The notes under the pieces are model-generated. The model saw nothing but the letters and a program-made list of their open reading frames with translations, was not told where the DNA came from and ran no database searches. A DNA stretch of 64,000 nt from Streptomyces sp. NBC_00483. Lineage in GTDB: Bacteria > Actinomycetota > Actinomycetes > Streptomycetales > Streptomycetaceae. Positions within the stretch are counted from its first letter, which is position 1. Every line of letters begins with the position of its first letter. Below are positions 15,390 through 23,685 of the stretch, piece by piece. The stretch is from assembly GCF_036013745.1 (NCBI RefSeq), contig NZ_CP107880.1, forward strand, positions 7,812,001 to 7,876,000, read 5' to 3'. The translations under genes and the position numbers were made by a program.

Positions 15390-17211
15390 GCTCCTCGACC
15401 TCCCGCGCGTACGTCTCCATGATCGCGGCCCTGCGCAGCTTCAGCGAGGGAGTGAGCAGGCCCTGGGTGGCGCCGAACTCGTGCGGGAGGATGCGGAACG
15501 CGCGGATCGACTCGGCGCGCGAGACACGGGAGTTGGCCCGCCGCACCGCGCGCTGGATGTGGCCGCGCAGCTCCTCGTCGGTGACCGCCTCCTCGGGGGA
15601 GGCCAGGGCGCGGCCCTTGAGGCCCTGCCAGCTGGCGAGGGCCTCCGGGTCGAGGGTGACCAGGGCCGTGACGTAGGGCCTGTTGTCGCCGATCACGACG
15701 CACTCCGAGATCAGGGGATGGGCGCACAGCTCCTGTTCCAGGGTCTGCGGCGAGAGGCTCTTGCCCGCGCTCGTGATGATGATGTCCTTCTTGCGGCCGG
15801 TGATGACCAGATAGCCGTCGGGGTCGAGGTGCCCCAGGTCGCCGGTGGCGAGCCAACCGTCGCGCAGCGCCGACTCGTTGGCCTTCGGATTGTTGTGGTA
15901 GCCGGCGAAGACGACATCGCCGGCCACCCAGATCTCCTCGTCGTCGGCTATGAACACGGCGTTGCCGGGCAGCGGCTTGCCGACCGTGCCGGGCCGCGGC
16001 GCGCCGGGCGGCTGGGCGGTGACCGCCGAGCTCGTCTCGGTGAGGCCGTAGCCGTTGTAGACCGGGAGGCCGCACGCCTCGAAGAACAGGGCGAGGTCGC
16101 GGGAGAGCGGCGACCCGCCCGACACCACGCTTCGCAGCCGGCCGCCGAACACCGCCCGCACCTTCGAGTACACCAGGCGGTCGTAGACCTTGTGCGTCAG
16201 ACGCAGCCGGGGGCCCGGCCCCGCGCCCACACCCGCGGCGTGCCGCTCCATCGCCGCCGCGTACCGGATCGCGGACCGCACGGCCCGCTCGAACAGGGCG
16301 GTGTGGCCGCTCTCTTGGGCGTTGACACGTGCCTTGGCGAAGACCCGCTCGAAGATGTACGGGACCGCGTACAGGAACGTGGGCCGGAACGCGGCGAGCG
16401 CGGGGAGCAGCGCGCCGGGCGAGGCGTCCGGCTGGTGGGCGACGTTGCCGCCGCCGCGTACCGCGGTGACCACCTGGACCAGGCCGTAGCAGTGCGAGAG
16501 TGGCAGGAAGGCCAGCGTGGACGGCTGTTCACCGGCCGGGCCGAACAGTTCGCCCCAGCCCGCCAGGATGGTGTCCACCTCGGCGGCGATATTGCGGTGG
16601 GTGGTGATGCAGCCCTTGGGGGGCCCGGTCGTGCCGGACGTGTAGCAGATCACGGCGGCGTCCTGCGGGAGCACGGCGGCCCGCAACTGGTGCACCGCGT
16701 CGGGGTGCACCGCGGCGCCCGCCTCGATCAGCGCCTGGACCCCGCCCGACTCCAGCTCCCACAGCCGGGTCAGGTCGGTACGGGCGCCGTATGCGGCGGC
16801 GACCGTGATCGCGTTGTGCTCGTTCTCGACGACGACCCCAATCGCCTCCGTGTCCTGGAGGATCCACCGCACCTGCTCGGTGGACGACGTGGGGTACACC
16901 GGCACCACCGTGGCGCCCAGGCTCCACAGCGCGTACGCGATCAGCGTCCACTCGTAGCGGGTGCGCGACATCAGGATCACCCGGTCGCCCATGCCGATCC
17001 CGCAGGCGAGGAAGCCGCGGGCCACGGCCGTCACCTCGTCACGGAACCGCGAGGTGCTGACCTCCTGCGTCGGGCGGCCGTCCCGGAGCAGCGAGAACTG
17101 AAGGCGCTGCGGGTCCTCCAGCGCGGCGCTGAAGACCGAGTCGGCGAGTCCACCCGACTCCAACGGAGGCGCCAGGCGGGGCACTGCGAGTTGCCGCATG
17201 TGACTGCTCAT
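15373..17211 (-). CDS. Long-chain fatty-acid--CoA ligase (AMP-forming)
   Basis: ANL-superfamily enzyme of 612 residues that activates fatty acids through an acyl-adenylate to acyl-CoA. The P-loop-like motif ICYTSGTTGPPKG, the YNGYGLTETSSA motif, the ATP-ribose binding GDLG and the C-terminal ITGRKKDIIITSAGK are all present. The length fits the membrane-associated FAA1/FadD15 type. The start at 17211 has a GGGAG site but close spacing; an ATG four codons later is possible. It is divergent from a lipoprotein gene and not in an operon. The same window has a fatty-acid dioxygenase-like gene and a lipase 14 kb away, but no direct link is seen. Confidence 0.9.
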   Translation of the reverse strand: MSSHMRQLAVPRLAPPLESGGLADSVFSAALEDPQRLQFSLLRDGRPTQEVSTSRFRDEVTAVARGFLACGIGMGDRVILMSRTRYEWTLIAYALWSLGATVVPVYPTSSTEQVRWILQDTEAIGVVVENEHNAITVAAAYGARTDLTRLWELESGGVQALIEAGAAVHPDAVHQLRAAVLPQDAAVICYTSGTTGPPKGCITTHRNIAAEVDTILAGWGELFGPAGEQPSTLAFLPLSHCYGLVQVVTAVRGGGNVAHQPDASPGALLPALAAFRPTFLYAVPYIFERVFAKARVNAQESGHTALFERAVRSAIRYAAAMERHAAGVGAGPGPRLRLTHKVYDRLVYSKVRAVFGGRLRSVVSGGSPLSRDLALFFEACGLPVYNGYGLTETSSAVTAQPPGAPRPGTVGKPLPGNAVFIADDEEIWVAGDVVFAGYHNNPKANESALRDGWLATGDLGHLDPDGYLVITGRKKDIIITSAGKSLSPQTLEQELCAHPLISECVVIGDNRPYVTALVTLDPEALASWQGLKGRALASPEEAVTDEELRGHIQRAVRRANSRVSRAESIRAFRILPHEFGATQGLLTPSLKLRRAAIMETYAREVEELYAAR

Positions 17212-17386
17212 CGCTCCCTCTGGTAGGCAAACCGAGTTGACGATTCAACCTGAATGCGTCGGAACGGAAGCTACATCCAAGGAGACCTTTTCGCCCCGGT
17301 GTTGGATAACGAATCGGCAGTCACCTGCGGCGCTTCGGATAGGCTTCTGGCTCCCAATGGCATGTACACCTAGAGGAGCGATCTCC

Positions 17387-17902
17387 GTGAAGCGGCGCCC
17401 GACCCTGGCCGGACTGACGATGATGCTGGTGGTCGCGCTCGCGGCGTGCGGGGGTGGTCCGCAGCAGGACACCTCGGGGCACGGCGGCGGCAAGGACACC
17501 GGGAGTTACACCGTGCGGCAGGACGACACCGACAAGGTGACCGGGGTGCGCGACGGGGTGCGGCACGTGACCCGCCGCACGACCCGCGCGACCCGGCCGC
17601 ACCTGGTGAGGAAGTGCGGGACCGAGAGCCGCAAGGTCAAGCACACCAAGCGCAGCCACGGCCGCAAGCGGACCTACTACACGACGAAGAAGGTCCGTGA
17701 CTGCCACAAGGTGCGCAGGGGCACCGAGAAGTACACCCGGGTCCTGCGGGCCGAGCACTGGTGCGTCCGCCTCGACGACGTCAACGGCAAGCGCACCGTG
17801 GACGACCAGTGGTTCCGGGTGAACTCCACGGTCTACGGCAGGGTGCAGGGCGAGGACGACCGGGCGAAGGTCACCATCGAGCCGCTCCGCAAGGGCTGCT
17901 GA
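17387..17902 (+). CDS. Small basic lipoprotein of unknown function
   Basis: 171 residues. The GTG at 17387 has GAGGAG 8 bases upstream. A short Lys/Arg start, a hydrophobic run and the lipobox LAAC (Cys21) show a lipoprotein. The mature chain is unusually rich in Lys, Arg, Thr and His in the middle (about residues 55-125) and has paired cysteines (KCGT, DCHK, WCVR and the final Cys). I do not recognise a named family. The basic surface could bind nucleic acid, teichoic acid or another polyanion, which is only a guess. It is divergent from the acyl-CoA ligase, with a shared promoter region at 17212-17386. Confidence 0.8.
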   Translation: MKRRPTLAGLTMMLVVALAACGGGPQQDTSGHGGGKDTGSYTVRQDDTDKVTGVRDGVRHVTRRTTRATRPHLVRKCGTESRKVKHTKRSHGRKRTYYTTKKVRDCHKVRRGTEKYTRVLRAEHWCVRLDDVNGKRTVDDQWFRVNSTVYGRVQGEDDRAKVTIEPLRKGC

Positions 17903-17914
17903 GCCCGGACCGGG

Positions 17915-19381
17915 TCACGTGGCGGCGACCTCCGGGATGCGCTCCTTCACCAGCGCGTAGAGGACGACCGCCACGGCCATCACCCCGGCCGCGGTGAACA
18001 CGCCCGCGGCCCAACTGCCGGTCGCGTCGCGCAGCACACCGCTGACGACGGGGCTGGCCACCGCGCCGATCTCCGCGACCAGGTTGAACAGGCCGAACAG
18101 CGAACCGCGGTCCTTCTCCTCGGCCAGGTCGCCGAGCAGACTGTGCACGATCGGCTGGAGCGCGTTGAAGAACAGGCCCGAGCAGAATAGGATCAGGCCG
18201 AGCAGCAGCAGCGAGGGGTCGCCGTTCAGGACGCTCACGCCGAACGCCACCGCGAGCACCGTGTGCACCGCCGCGCAGATCACCGCGAGCGGCTTGCGGC
18301 CCTTGCCGGCGCGCACCCGCCGGTCCGCGATCCAGCCGCCGACCGGGAAGCCGATGATGCCCGCGCCCGCGTTGAACGCCGCGGTGAGGGCCGCCGCGCC
18401 CAGGCTGCTGTGCGCGGCCTCCGCGACGATCTGCACCGACCAGAACGAGAAGAACCACAGGTTCCACATCACGGCGATGAAGCCGATGTAGATCAACCAG
18501 ACGTTCCGGTTGAGGAGTTGGGTGCTGCGTCCCGTGCGCACGATGCCGCGGATCACGATGGTCACCATGATCAGGAACAGCACGCCGGAGCCGACCGCCG
18601 TGAGCCAGTCCGGCCAGCTGAACTCGTCGGCGAGCAGGAACAGGGCGAGGATCGCGACCGCCGCGGGGATCGAGTAGCCGATGAGCCGCAGCGCGGGCGG
18701 GCCGAGCCGCAGCGGCCTGTCGCCACGCCCCCGGAAGAACGTCCACGTCGCCGCCGCCACCAGCAGCGACACCACCCCGAACACGTACAGCGGCAGACTC
18801 CACGCCCGGCCGCCCATGCCCAGCGTGCCGCCCCAGTCGATCAGGTGCGGGGTGGCGACGATGCCGACGGTCAGGCCGATGGACAGACCGGACAGGACGA
18901 CGCCGAGGCCGATGGTGCGGCGGGCCGCGGGCGTGTGATTGATGACCAGGACACGGTCGTTGGAGTAGAAGACGCCCTCGCCGAGCCCGGTGAGCACGCG
19001 CGCCACGACAAAGCCGATGAGCCCGCCGGTCAGCCCGGAGACCAGGGTCAGCAGGCCCGCCCACAACAGGGAGACGACGAGCATCTCGCGGTGGCCGTAG
19101 CGGTCGCCGAGCCGGCCGCCCGCGTACTGCGTGAGCATGTAGCCGGTGAAGAACATCGAGCCGATGAGCCCGCCGAGCGTCGCCGGGTTCGAGGCGTCAC
19201 CGATGAACCCGGCCTTGTTCTCGATCATCCAGGCGACGACGGGCCCGGTGACGGTGCGGTCGGCGTAGCTGATGAGCCAGCCCGCGAGCAGGAAGCCCCA
19301 CAAGTGGGTGTGGTGCCCCGAGAAGAGCGCGCGGCTCTTGGCCTCGGTGGCGGTACGTGGTGGAGCGCCGGTTTCCGACAT
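17915..19381 (-). CDS. MFS transporter
   Basis: Twelve-helix major facilitator of 488 residues. The MFS signature GGRLGDRYGHRE follows the second helix, and the charged loop between the halves is present. I chose the ATG at 19381 (MSETGAPP), preceded by AGGGGGA; the frame is open to 19477 but that part has no family resemblance. It ends 13 bases from the convergent lipoprotein gene. The promoter carries a LacI-type palindrome (19408-19420), which hints at sugar or sugar-derived substrate transport. The substrate is not assignable. Confidence 0.85.
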   Translation of the reverse strand: MSETGAPPRTATEAKSRALFSGHHTHLWGFLLAGWLISYADRTVTGPVVAWMIENKAGFIGDASNPATLGGLIGSMFFTGYMLTQYAGGRLGDRYGHREMLVVSLLWAGLLTLVSGLTGGLIGFVVARVLTGLGEGVFYSNDRVLVINHTPAARRTIGLGVVLSGLSIGLTVGIVATPHLIDWGGTLGMGGRAWSLPLYVFGVVSLLVAAATWTFFRGRGDRPLRLGPPALRLIGYSIPAAVAILALFLLADEFSWPDWLTAVGSGVLFLIMVTIVIRGIVRTGRSTQLLNRNVWLIYIGFIAVMWNLWFFSFWSVQIVAEAAHSSLGAAALTAAFNAGAGIIGFPVGGWIADRRVRAGKGRKPLAVICAAVHTVLAVAFGVSVLNGDPSLLLLGLILFCSGLFFNALQPIVHSLLGDLAEEKDRGSLFGLFNLVAEIGAVASPVVSGVLRDATGSWAAGVFTAAGVMAVAVVLYALVKERIPEVAAT

Positions 19382-19407
19382 GGGTCCCCCTGGACAATGG
19401 GCAGCGG

Positions 19408-19420
19408 GAAAGCGCTTGCT
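19408..19420. promoter_or_regulatory. LacI-type operator before the MFS gene
   Basis: GAAAGCGCTTGCT contains the perfect 8-bp core AAGCGCTT with a central CG, the hallmark of LacI-family operators. It is 27-39 bases upstream of the MFS start. The same core is in the palindrome at 55980-55997, next to a LacI gene in this window. Confidence 0.6.
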
Positions 19421-19481
19421 AAGATCCCAGAGGCATGACGGCAGGTCAACGGGTTGACGGCACCCAGTTGTGTTCATCGGT

Positions 19482-19547
19482 GAGCGGCTCGGTCGTCAGC
19501 GATGAGTGGCTCGGTCATCAGCGATGAACGTTTCGGTGTTCACCGAT
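19482..19547. repeat. Three tandem 22-bp repeats
   Basis: Copies at 19482-19503, 19504-19525 (two differences) and 19526-19547 (more diverged) share the pattern GARYGKYTCGGTSRTCASCGAT. The last copy contains the stop codon of the epoxide hydrolase gene. They fill the space between that gene's 3' end and the MFS promoter. Confidence 0.75.
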
Positions 19548-20727
19548 GGGCGGCCAGCACCGCCGCGAGTCCCTCTCGCAGGTCCTTGACGAAATACTCG
19601 GGAACCTCAAGTGCCGGGAAATGTCCGCCCTGTTCGGGCTCGCTCCAACGCACGATCTGCCGGTACCGCTCCTGCGCCCAGGGCCGCGGACACTTCTCGA
19701 CGTCACGGGGATACGCGGTGATGGCCGCCGGGACGTCGACCCGAAGTTCGGGGTCCAGCGCGTTGTGGCTTTCGTAGTAGATGCGGGCCGCCGACGCTCC
19801 GGTCCGCGTCAGCCAGTAGAGGGTGACGTCGTCAAGAATTCTGTCCATGGGAATCGTCTCGAACGGGCTGTCCTCGGTGTCCGTCCATTCGGCGAATTTG
19901 TCGAGGATCCAGGCGAGAAGACCGACCGGTGAATCGACGAGCGAGTAGCCGATGGTCTGCGGCCGGGTCGCCTGCTGCTTCGCGTACGCCGCGCGGTGGC
20001 GCGTCGCGGTGCCCAGCCAGAAGTCCCGTGTCTCCTCGGCCCATTGGCGCTCGACCGGCGTCAGCCCCTCCATGGTCGCCCCGGGCAGTCCGTCCGCGAA
20101 CGTGGTGTGGATGCCGAGAACGTGCGCCGGGAACCTGCCGGCGAGGACCGTGGTGATGTTGCCGCCCCAGTCGCCGCCGTGGGCCAGGAACGTGCCGTAA
20201 CCGAGCCTTCCCATCAGCTCCACCCAGGCGGCCGCGATCTTCTCGGTTCCCCACCCGGTGGTGGCCGGCCTGTCGCTGTAACCGAAGCCCGGCAGCGAAG
20301 GAACCATGACGTGGAACGCGGGCGCGTCCGCGTCCTTCGGGTCCGCCAGCTCCTCCACGACGTCGGTGAAGCGGGCGACGCTGTCAGGCCAGCCGTGCGT
20401 CAGGATCAGGGGAGTGGCGTCCGCGCGCGCGGACCGGCGGTGCAGGAAGTGGATGCCCAGACCGTCGATGGTCGTGCGGAACTGGCCGATCGCGTTGAGG
20501 CGCTCCTCGAACGCCCGCCAGTCGTACCCGGTACGCCAGTGGTGCACGACGTCGACGAGGTCGGCGAGCGGGACGCCCTGCTCCCACCGGCCCCGGCCGG
20601 GCCCGGTGTGCTGGACCGTCTCGGCCTCCGGCAGCCGCGCCGCGGCCAGCCGCGCGCGTAGATCCTCGAGGTCGGCGTCGGTCGCGTGGGCTTCAAATGC
20701 TTGTACGTCGCTGGTGGGGCGGGGCAT
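19540..20727 (-). CDS. Epoxide hydrolase (EHN-type alpha/beta hydrolase)
   Basis: 395-residue enzyme that opens epoxides to diols through an alkyl-enzyme ester. The N-terminal EHN domain (about 7-105) precedes the hydrolase core. The oxyanion motif HGWPDS is at 111-116, the nucleophile is Asp186 in HGGDWGGN, and the catalytic His lies in GGHFPALEVPE near the C-terminus. The ATG at 20727 has AGGAGG upstream. It is divergent from a CGNR regulator, and two near-identical palindromes lie between them, so its expression is probably under that regulator. Natural substrate unknown; detoxification is likely. Confidence 0.9.
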   Translation of the reverse strand: MPRPTSDVQAFEAHATDADLEDLRARLAAARLPEAETVQHTGPGRGRWEQGVPLADLVDVVHHWRTGYDWRAFEERLNAIGQFRTTIDGLGIHFLHRRSARADATPLILTHGWPDSVARFTDVVEELADPKDADAPAFHVMVPSLPGFGYSDRPATTGWGTEKIAAAWVELMGRLGYGTFLAHGGDWGGNITTVLAGRFPAHVLGIHTTFADGLPGATMEGLTPVERQWAEETRDFWLGTATRHRAAYAKQQATRPQTIGYSLVDSPVGLLAWILDKFAEWTDTEDSPFETIPMDRILDDVTLYWLTRTGASAARIYYESHNALDPELRVDVPAAITAYPRDVEKCPRPWAQERYRQIVRWSEPEQGGHFPALEVPEYFVKDLREGLAAVLAAHR

Positions 20728-20750
20728 GAGGGACCTCCTGGCCATCGCGG

Positions 20751-20767
20751 AACCGGCTAAGACGGTT
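20751..20767. promoter_or_regulatory. Palindromic operator copy 1 (epoxide hydrolase/CGNR intergenic)
   Basis: AACCGGCTAAGACGGTT is a near-palindrome of the form AACC-N9-GGTT with CTAAG in the middle. Its centre is 42 bp from the centre of the second copy, four helical turns. Confidence 0.65.
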
Positions 20768-20792
20768 CTAGCAGGAGTCCGGACCACCCGGC

Positions 20793-20809
20793 AACCGCCT
20801 AAGGTGGTT
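20793..20809. promoter_or_regulatory. Palindromic operator copy 2 (epoxide hydrolase/CGNR intergenic)
   Basis: AACCGCCTAAGGTGGTT is almost a perfect palindrome and matches copy 1 at 13 of 17 positions. It ends two bases before the CGNR start codon at 20812, so binding here would block expression of the regulator itself. Confidence 0.65.
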
Positions 20810-20811
20810 CC

Positions 20812-21387
20812 ATGCGTGCTGGATTTCCTGACTTCCGCCTCGGCAACGTGCTCGCGACCAGCTTCACGGGGACCCTCTCGGAGCGGCAGGGCAGCGCCGT
20901 GGAGCGGATTCCCGTGCCGCAACGGCTCATCGACTGGCTGGCGGTGTACGGCCTCGCCGTCGACTCCTGCTCCCTCGCCGAGCTCGACCTCGCCCGGGAG
21001 CTGCGGGAGGCGGTCCACGCCGCCGCGACGGCGGCCGCGGTCCAGGACCCGCTCCCCGCATCCGCCGTCCAGGTCATCAACGACCGCAGCGCTCAGGGCC
21101 GGGCGGCGGCCGTCCTGACGCCCGAGGGCGAGCGGCGCTGGCAGCTCGGCCCGGAGTCCCGCGTGGAAGACGCCCTCAGCGTGATCGCCGCCGACGCGAT
21201 CGGCGTCATCGCGGGCGAACGGGACGGAAAGCTGGCCCTGTGCGCGTCGCCCACCTGCCAGGCCGCCTTCTTCGACACCAGCCAGAGCCGGACCCGCAAA
21301 TGGTGCGACATGAACACGTGCGGGAACCGCCAGAAGAAGGCGCGCTTCCACGCCAACCAGCGCAAGGACGCCGGCTCGGCGGAGTGA
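20812..21387 (+). CDS. CGNR zinc-finger transcriptional regulator (ABATE domain)
   Basis: 191 residues. The N-terminal part (about 1-130) fits the ABATE ligand-sensing region, and the C-terminal part has the zinc finger CASPTCQAAFFD-TRKWCDMNTCGNR with the family's CGNR sequence. These proteins are thought to be DNA-binding regulators. It is divergent from the epoxide hydrolase gene and the operator pair lies in the 84-base gap. The start codon follows the second operator directly and there is no clear ribosome site, so a leaderless transcript is likely. Confidence 0.88.
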   Translation: MRAGFPDFRLGNVLATSFTGTLSERQGSAVERIPVPQRLIDWLAVYGLAVDSCSLAELDLARELREAVHAAATAAAVQDPLPASAVQVINDRSAQGRAAAVLTPEGERRWQLGPESRVEDALSVIAADAIGVIAGERDGKLALCASPTCQAAFFDTSQSRTRKWCDMNTCGNRQKKARFHANQRKDAGSAE

Positions 21388-21458
21388 TCGGAGCCCCGGC
21401 CGGCGGGGCGCCGATCATTCTGCCGAGCACTCCGCCGACCACCTTGCCGACGGGCAGT

Positions 21459-22691
21459 TCACGCCTCCAGCTGGCGGGCCCGCCCCGCGCCCACGCCCGC
21501 GAGCCCCATCGGCACGCACAGCACCGCGAGCATCACCAGCGGCACCGTCCAGCCACCCGTCGCGTCGTGCAGCGCGCCGAGGAGGAACGGGCCCGCGGCG
21601 GCGAGCAGATAGCCCACGCTCTGCGCCATGCCGGACATCTCCGCGGCGCGCGCCGCGTCGGGGGAGCGCAGCACGATCACGGCGAGCGCCGTGCTGATCA
21701 GCAGTCCGCAGCCGAAGCCCTGCATCAGCATCCACGCGTACGCCCCGCCGACCGGCGCCACCAGCAGGCCCAGCACGGAGCCGAGGACGAGCAGCGTGCC
21801 GGTGAGGGCGAGGGCGACCTGGTTCGAGGCCCGGCCGACGAGCGCCGTGAAGGCGAGCGAACCCGCGATGCCCGCGAGGCTCATCACGGACAGCATCCAC
21901 CCCGCCTGCGTACCGTCCATGCCCTCGCTGGTGAGCATCGCCGGGATCCACGCGGCACACGCGTAGTACTGCAACGACTGGAGGCCCATGAGGAGCGTGA
22001 TCTTCCAGGCGAGCGGTGAACGGCGCAGTGGCGTACGGGAGTCGGCGGCACCGGGGGCCATCGCGGGCGGCGCGTCCGAGCGGCGCAGCTGGGGCAGCCA
22101 CAGGGCGAACGCGAGCGCGGAGAGCACGGCCCAGACGCCGATCGCGCCGCGCCAGCCGAGCCCGAGCGCGTCCCCGAGCGGCACGGTCACCCCGGCCGCG
22201 AGCGCGGCGCCGCAGAACAGGGCCACCGAGTACAGGCCCATCATCAGGCCGGTGCGGCGCTCGAAGTTGCGCTTGATGACGCTCGGCACGAGGACGTTCG
22301 AGAGGGATATCGCCGCGCCGATGAGGACGGTCCCCGCGAACAGTGCGGGCAGACCGGGCGCGAGGCGGAGCGCGATGCCCGCCGTGAGCAGCGCCATCAT
22401 CGCGCCGAGCGCCCGCGTCATACCGATGCGCCGCGAGAGCTTCGCCGCGAACGGGGCGAGGAGGCCGAAGCAGAGGATCGGCAGCGTGGTGAGCAGCCCC
22501 GCGAGCGAGCCGCTCAGCCCGGTGGAGTGGCGGATCGTGTCGAGCTCGGGCGAGACGGACACGACGCCGGGCCGCAGGTTCATGGCGATGAGGAGGATGC
22601 CGGCGGCGAGGAGGGGGCCTGCCGCCGTCGCGGCGGTGGAGGTCGCCTTCGCGGCGGCGGTGGGGGTGGATGTGGGGGCACTGTGCGGCAT
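21459..22691 (-). CDS. MFS transporter, CynX/NimT family
   Basis: 410 residues, twelve helices. The first helix has the family's MNLRPGVVSVSPEL pattern, and the second half has the VGRASNQVAL loop. Members export or import small anions and drugs such as cyanate or nitroimidazole (family knowledge). I chose the ATG at 22691 (MPHSAPT); longer frames to 22850 run through the operator region. The divergent GntR gene and the paired AAYATCCCATGTWTC sites point to direct control. Confidence 0.87.
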   Translation of the reverse strand: MPHSAPTSTPTAAAKATSTAATAAGPLLAAGILLIAMNLRPGVVSVSPELDTIRHSTGLSGSLAGLLTTLPILCFGLLAPFAAKLSRRIGMTRALGAMMALLTAGIALRLAPGLPALFAGTVLIGAAISLSNVLVPSVIKRNFERRTGLMMGLYSVALFCGAALAAGVTVPLGDALGLGWRGAIGVWAVLSALAFALWLPQLRRSDAPPAMAPGAADSRTPLRRSPLAWKITLLMGLQSLQYYACAAWIPAMLTSEGMDGTQAGWMLSVMSLAGIAGSLAFTALVGRASNQVALALTGTLLVLGSVLGLLVAPVGGAYAWMLMQGFGCGLLISTALAVIVLRSPDAARAAEMSGMAQSVGYLLAAAGPFLLGALHDATGGWTVPLVMLAVLCVPMGLAGVGAGRARQLEA

Positions 22692-22703
22692 GCGAGCCAA
22701 CGT

Positions 22704-22718
22704 AACATCCCATGTTTC
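22704..22718. promoter_or_regulatory. GntR-type operator next to the CynX-like gene
   Basis: AACATCCCATGTTTC has the AACAT-CCC-ATGTT palindrome. Its 15-base pattern recurs in inverse orientation at 22788-22802. The site is 13-27 bases upstream of the MFS start. Confidence 0.6.
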
Positions 22719-22787
22719 GCACTGGAGAGTGCACGTAAAGCGTAGATATCTGGACGAAAGTAGGTGAAGCGGGCTAGCCAGGTACCT

Positions 22788-22802
22788 GATACATGGGATA
22801 TT
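22788..22802. promoter_or_regulatory. GntR-type operator next to the FCD regulator gene
   Basis: On the minus strand this reads AATATCCCATGTATC, 13 of 15 matches to the site at 22704. It lies 39 bases upstream of the regulator's GTG and is placed for autoregulation. Confidence 0.6.
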
Positions 22803-22840
22803 TTTGCCCGCGTACCCCGAGCAGCGAGAAAGGTCACCCC

Positions 22841-23581
22841 GTGCCCGCACCAGCCAAGCCCGGCGCCACTCTGGTCCAGCGCACCATCGGCCGGATCGAG
22901 CGGAGCATCGAAAGCGGCGAGTGGGCCGTCGGTGATCGGATCCCGGCCGAGGGGCAGCTGGTGGAGGAGTTCGGCGTGGGCCGCAACACCGTGCGCGAGG
23001 CCGTCCGCGCCCTGTGTCACACCGGGCTACTAGAGGCGCGGCGCGGCGACGGCACGTATGTGCGCGCCGCGAGCGACCTCAACGCGGCCCTCCAACGCCG
23101 CCTGCGCCGCGCCGAGTTGAAGCACATTCTCCAGGTCCGCCTCGCCATCGAACGGGAGGCGGCGCCCGCCGCCGCGGCCCACCGCGGCGAGGCCGACCTC
23201 GCCCGCATCCTGTCCGCCCTGCTCGCCCGGCACCGCGCCGAGGAGAGCGGCGACCCGGCCGCGTACGTCGAGAAGGACGTCGAGTTCCACCGGGCCGTCG
23301 TCGCCGCGAGCGGCAATCCGCTGATGACCGAGCTGTACGAGAGCATCGTCGAGTCGGTGCGCGACAGCATCGCCTCGCTGCGCCCGAGCTGGACGCCGGA
23401 GCTGCCCGGCGCGAGCGCCCACGACGACCTGGCCGACGCGATCGCGCGCAGCGACCCGGAGGCGGCGGCGAAGGCGGCCTGGGCGCACACGCTGACCGTG
23501 GAGGCGGCGATGGAGCGGATGGCGGCCGACGGGCGGCCGGAAGTGGCCGGCGGGCAGTCGGAGATGGCCGACGGGCAGTGA
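22841..23581 (+). CDS. GntR-family regulator, FadR/FCD subfamily
   Basis: 246 residues. The winged helix (about 10-75) has GDRIPAEGQLVEEFGVGRNTVREAVRAL; the FCD ligand domain follows with EFHRAVVAASGNPLMTELY. The GTG at 22841 has GAAAGG upstream. The last about 20 residues repeat ADGRPEVAGGQSEMADGQ-like segments, a low-complexity tail. It is divergent from the CynX/NimT-like transporter, a pairing often seen for local control of an exporter. Ligand unknown. Confidence 0.88.
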   Translation: MPAPAKPGATLVQRTIGRIERSIESGEWAVGDRIPAEGQLVEEFGVGRNTVREAVRALCHTGLLEARRGDGTYVRAASDLNAALQRRLRRAELKHILQVRLAIEREAAPAAAAHRGEADLARILSALLARHRAEESGDPAAYVEKDVEFHRAVVAASGNPLMTELYESIVESVRDSIASLRPSWTPELPGASAHDDLADAIARSDPEAAAKAAWAHTLTVEAAMERMAADGRPEVAGGQSEMADGQ

Positions 23582-23685
23582 ACCGCCTTGATCCTGGCGG
23601 GAATTGACTGCTCGTCGCCCCTGTCGGTGCCACCTCCGCGCGCTCTACCCTGACGAGAGCCTCAACGGCCTTGTAGGGGAGTCGT

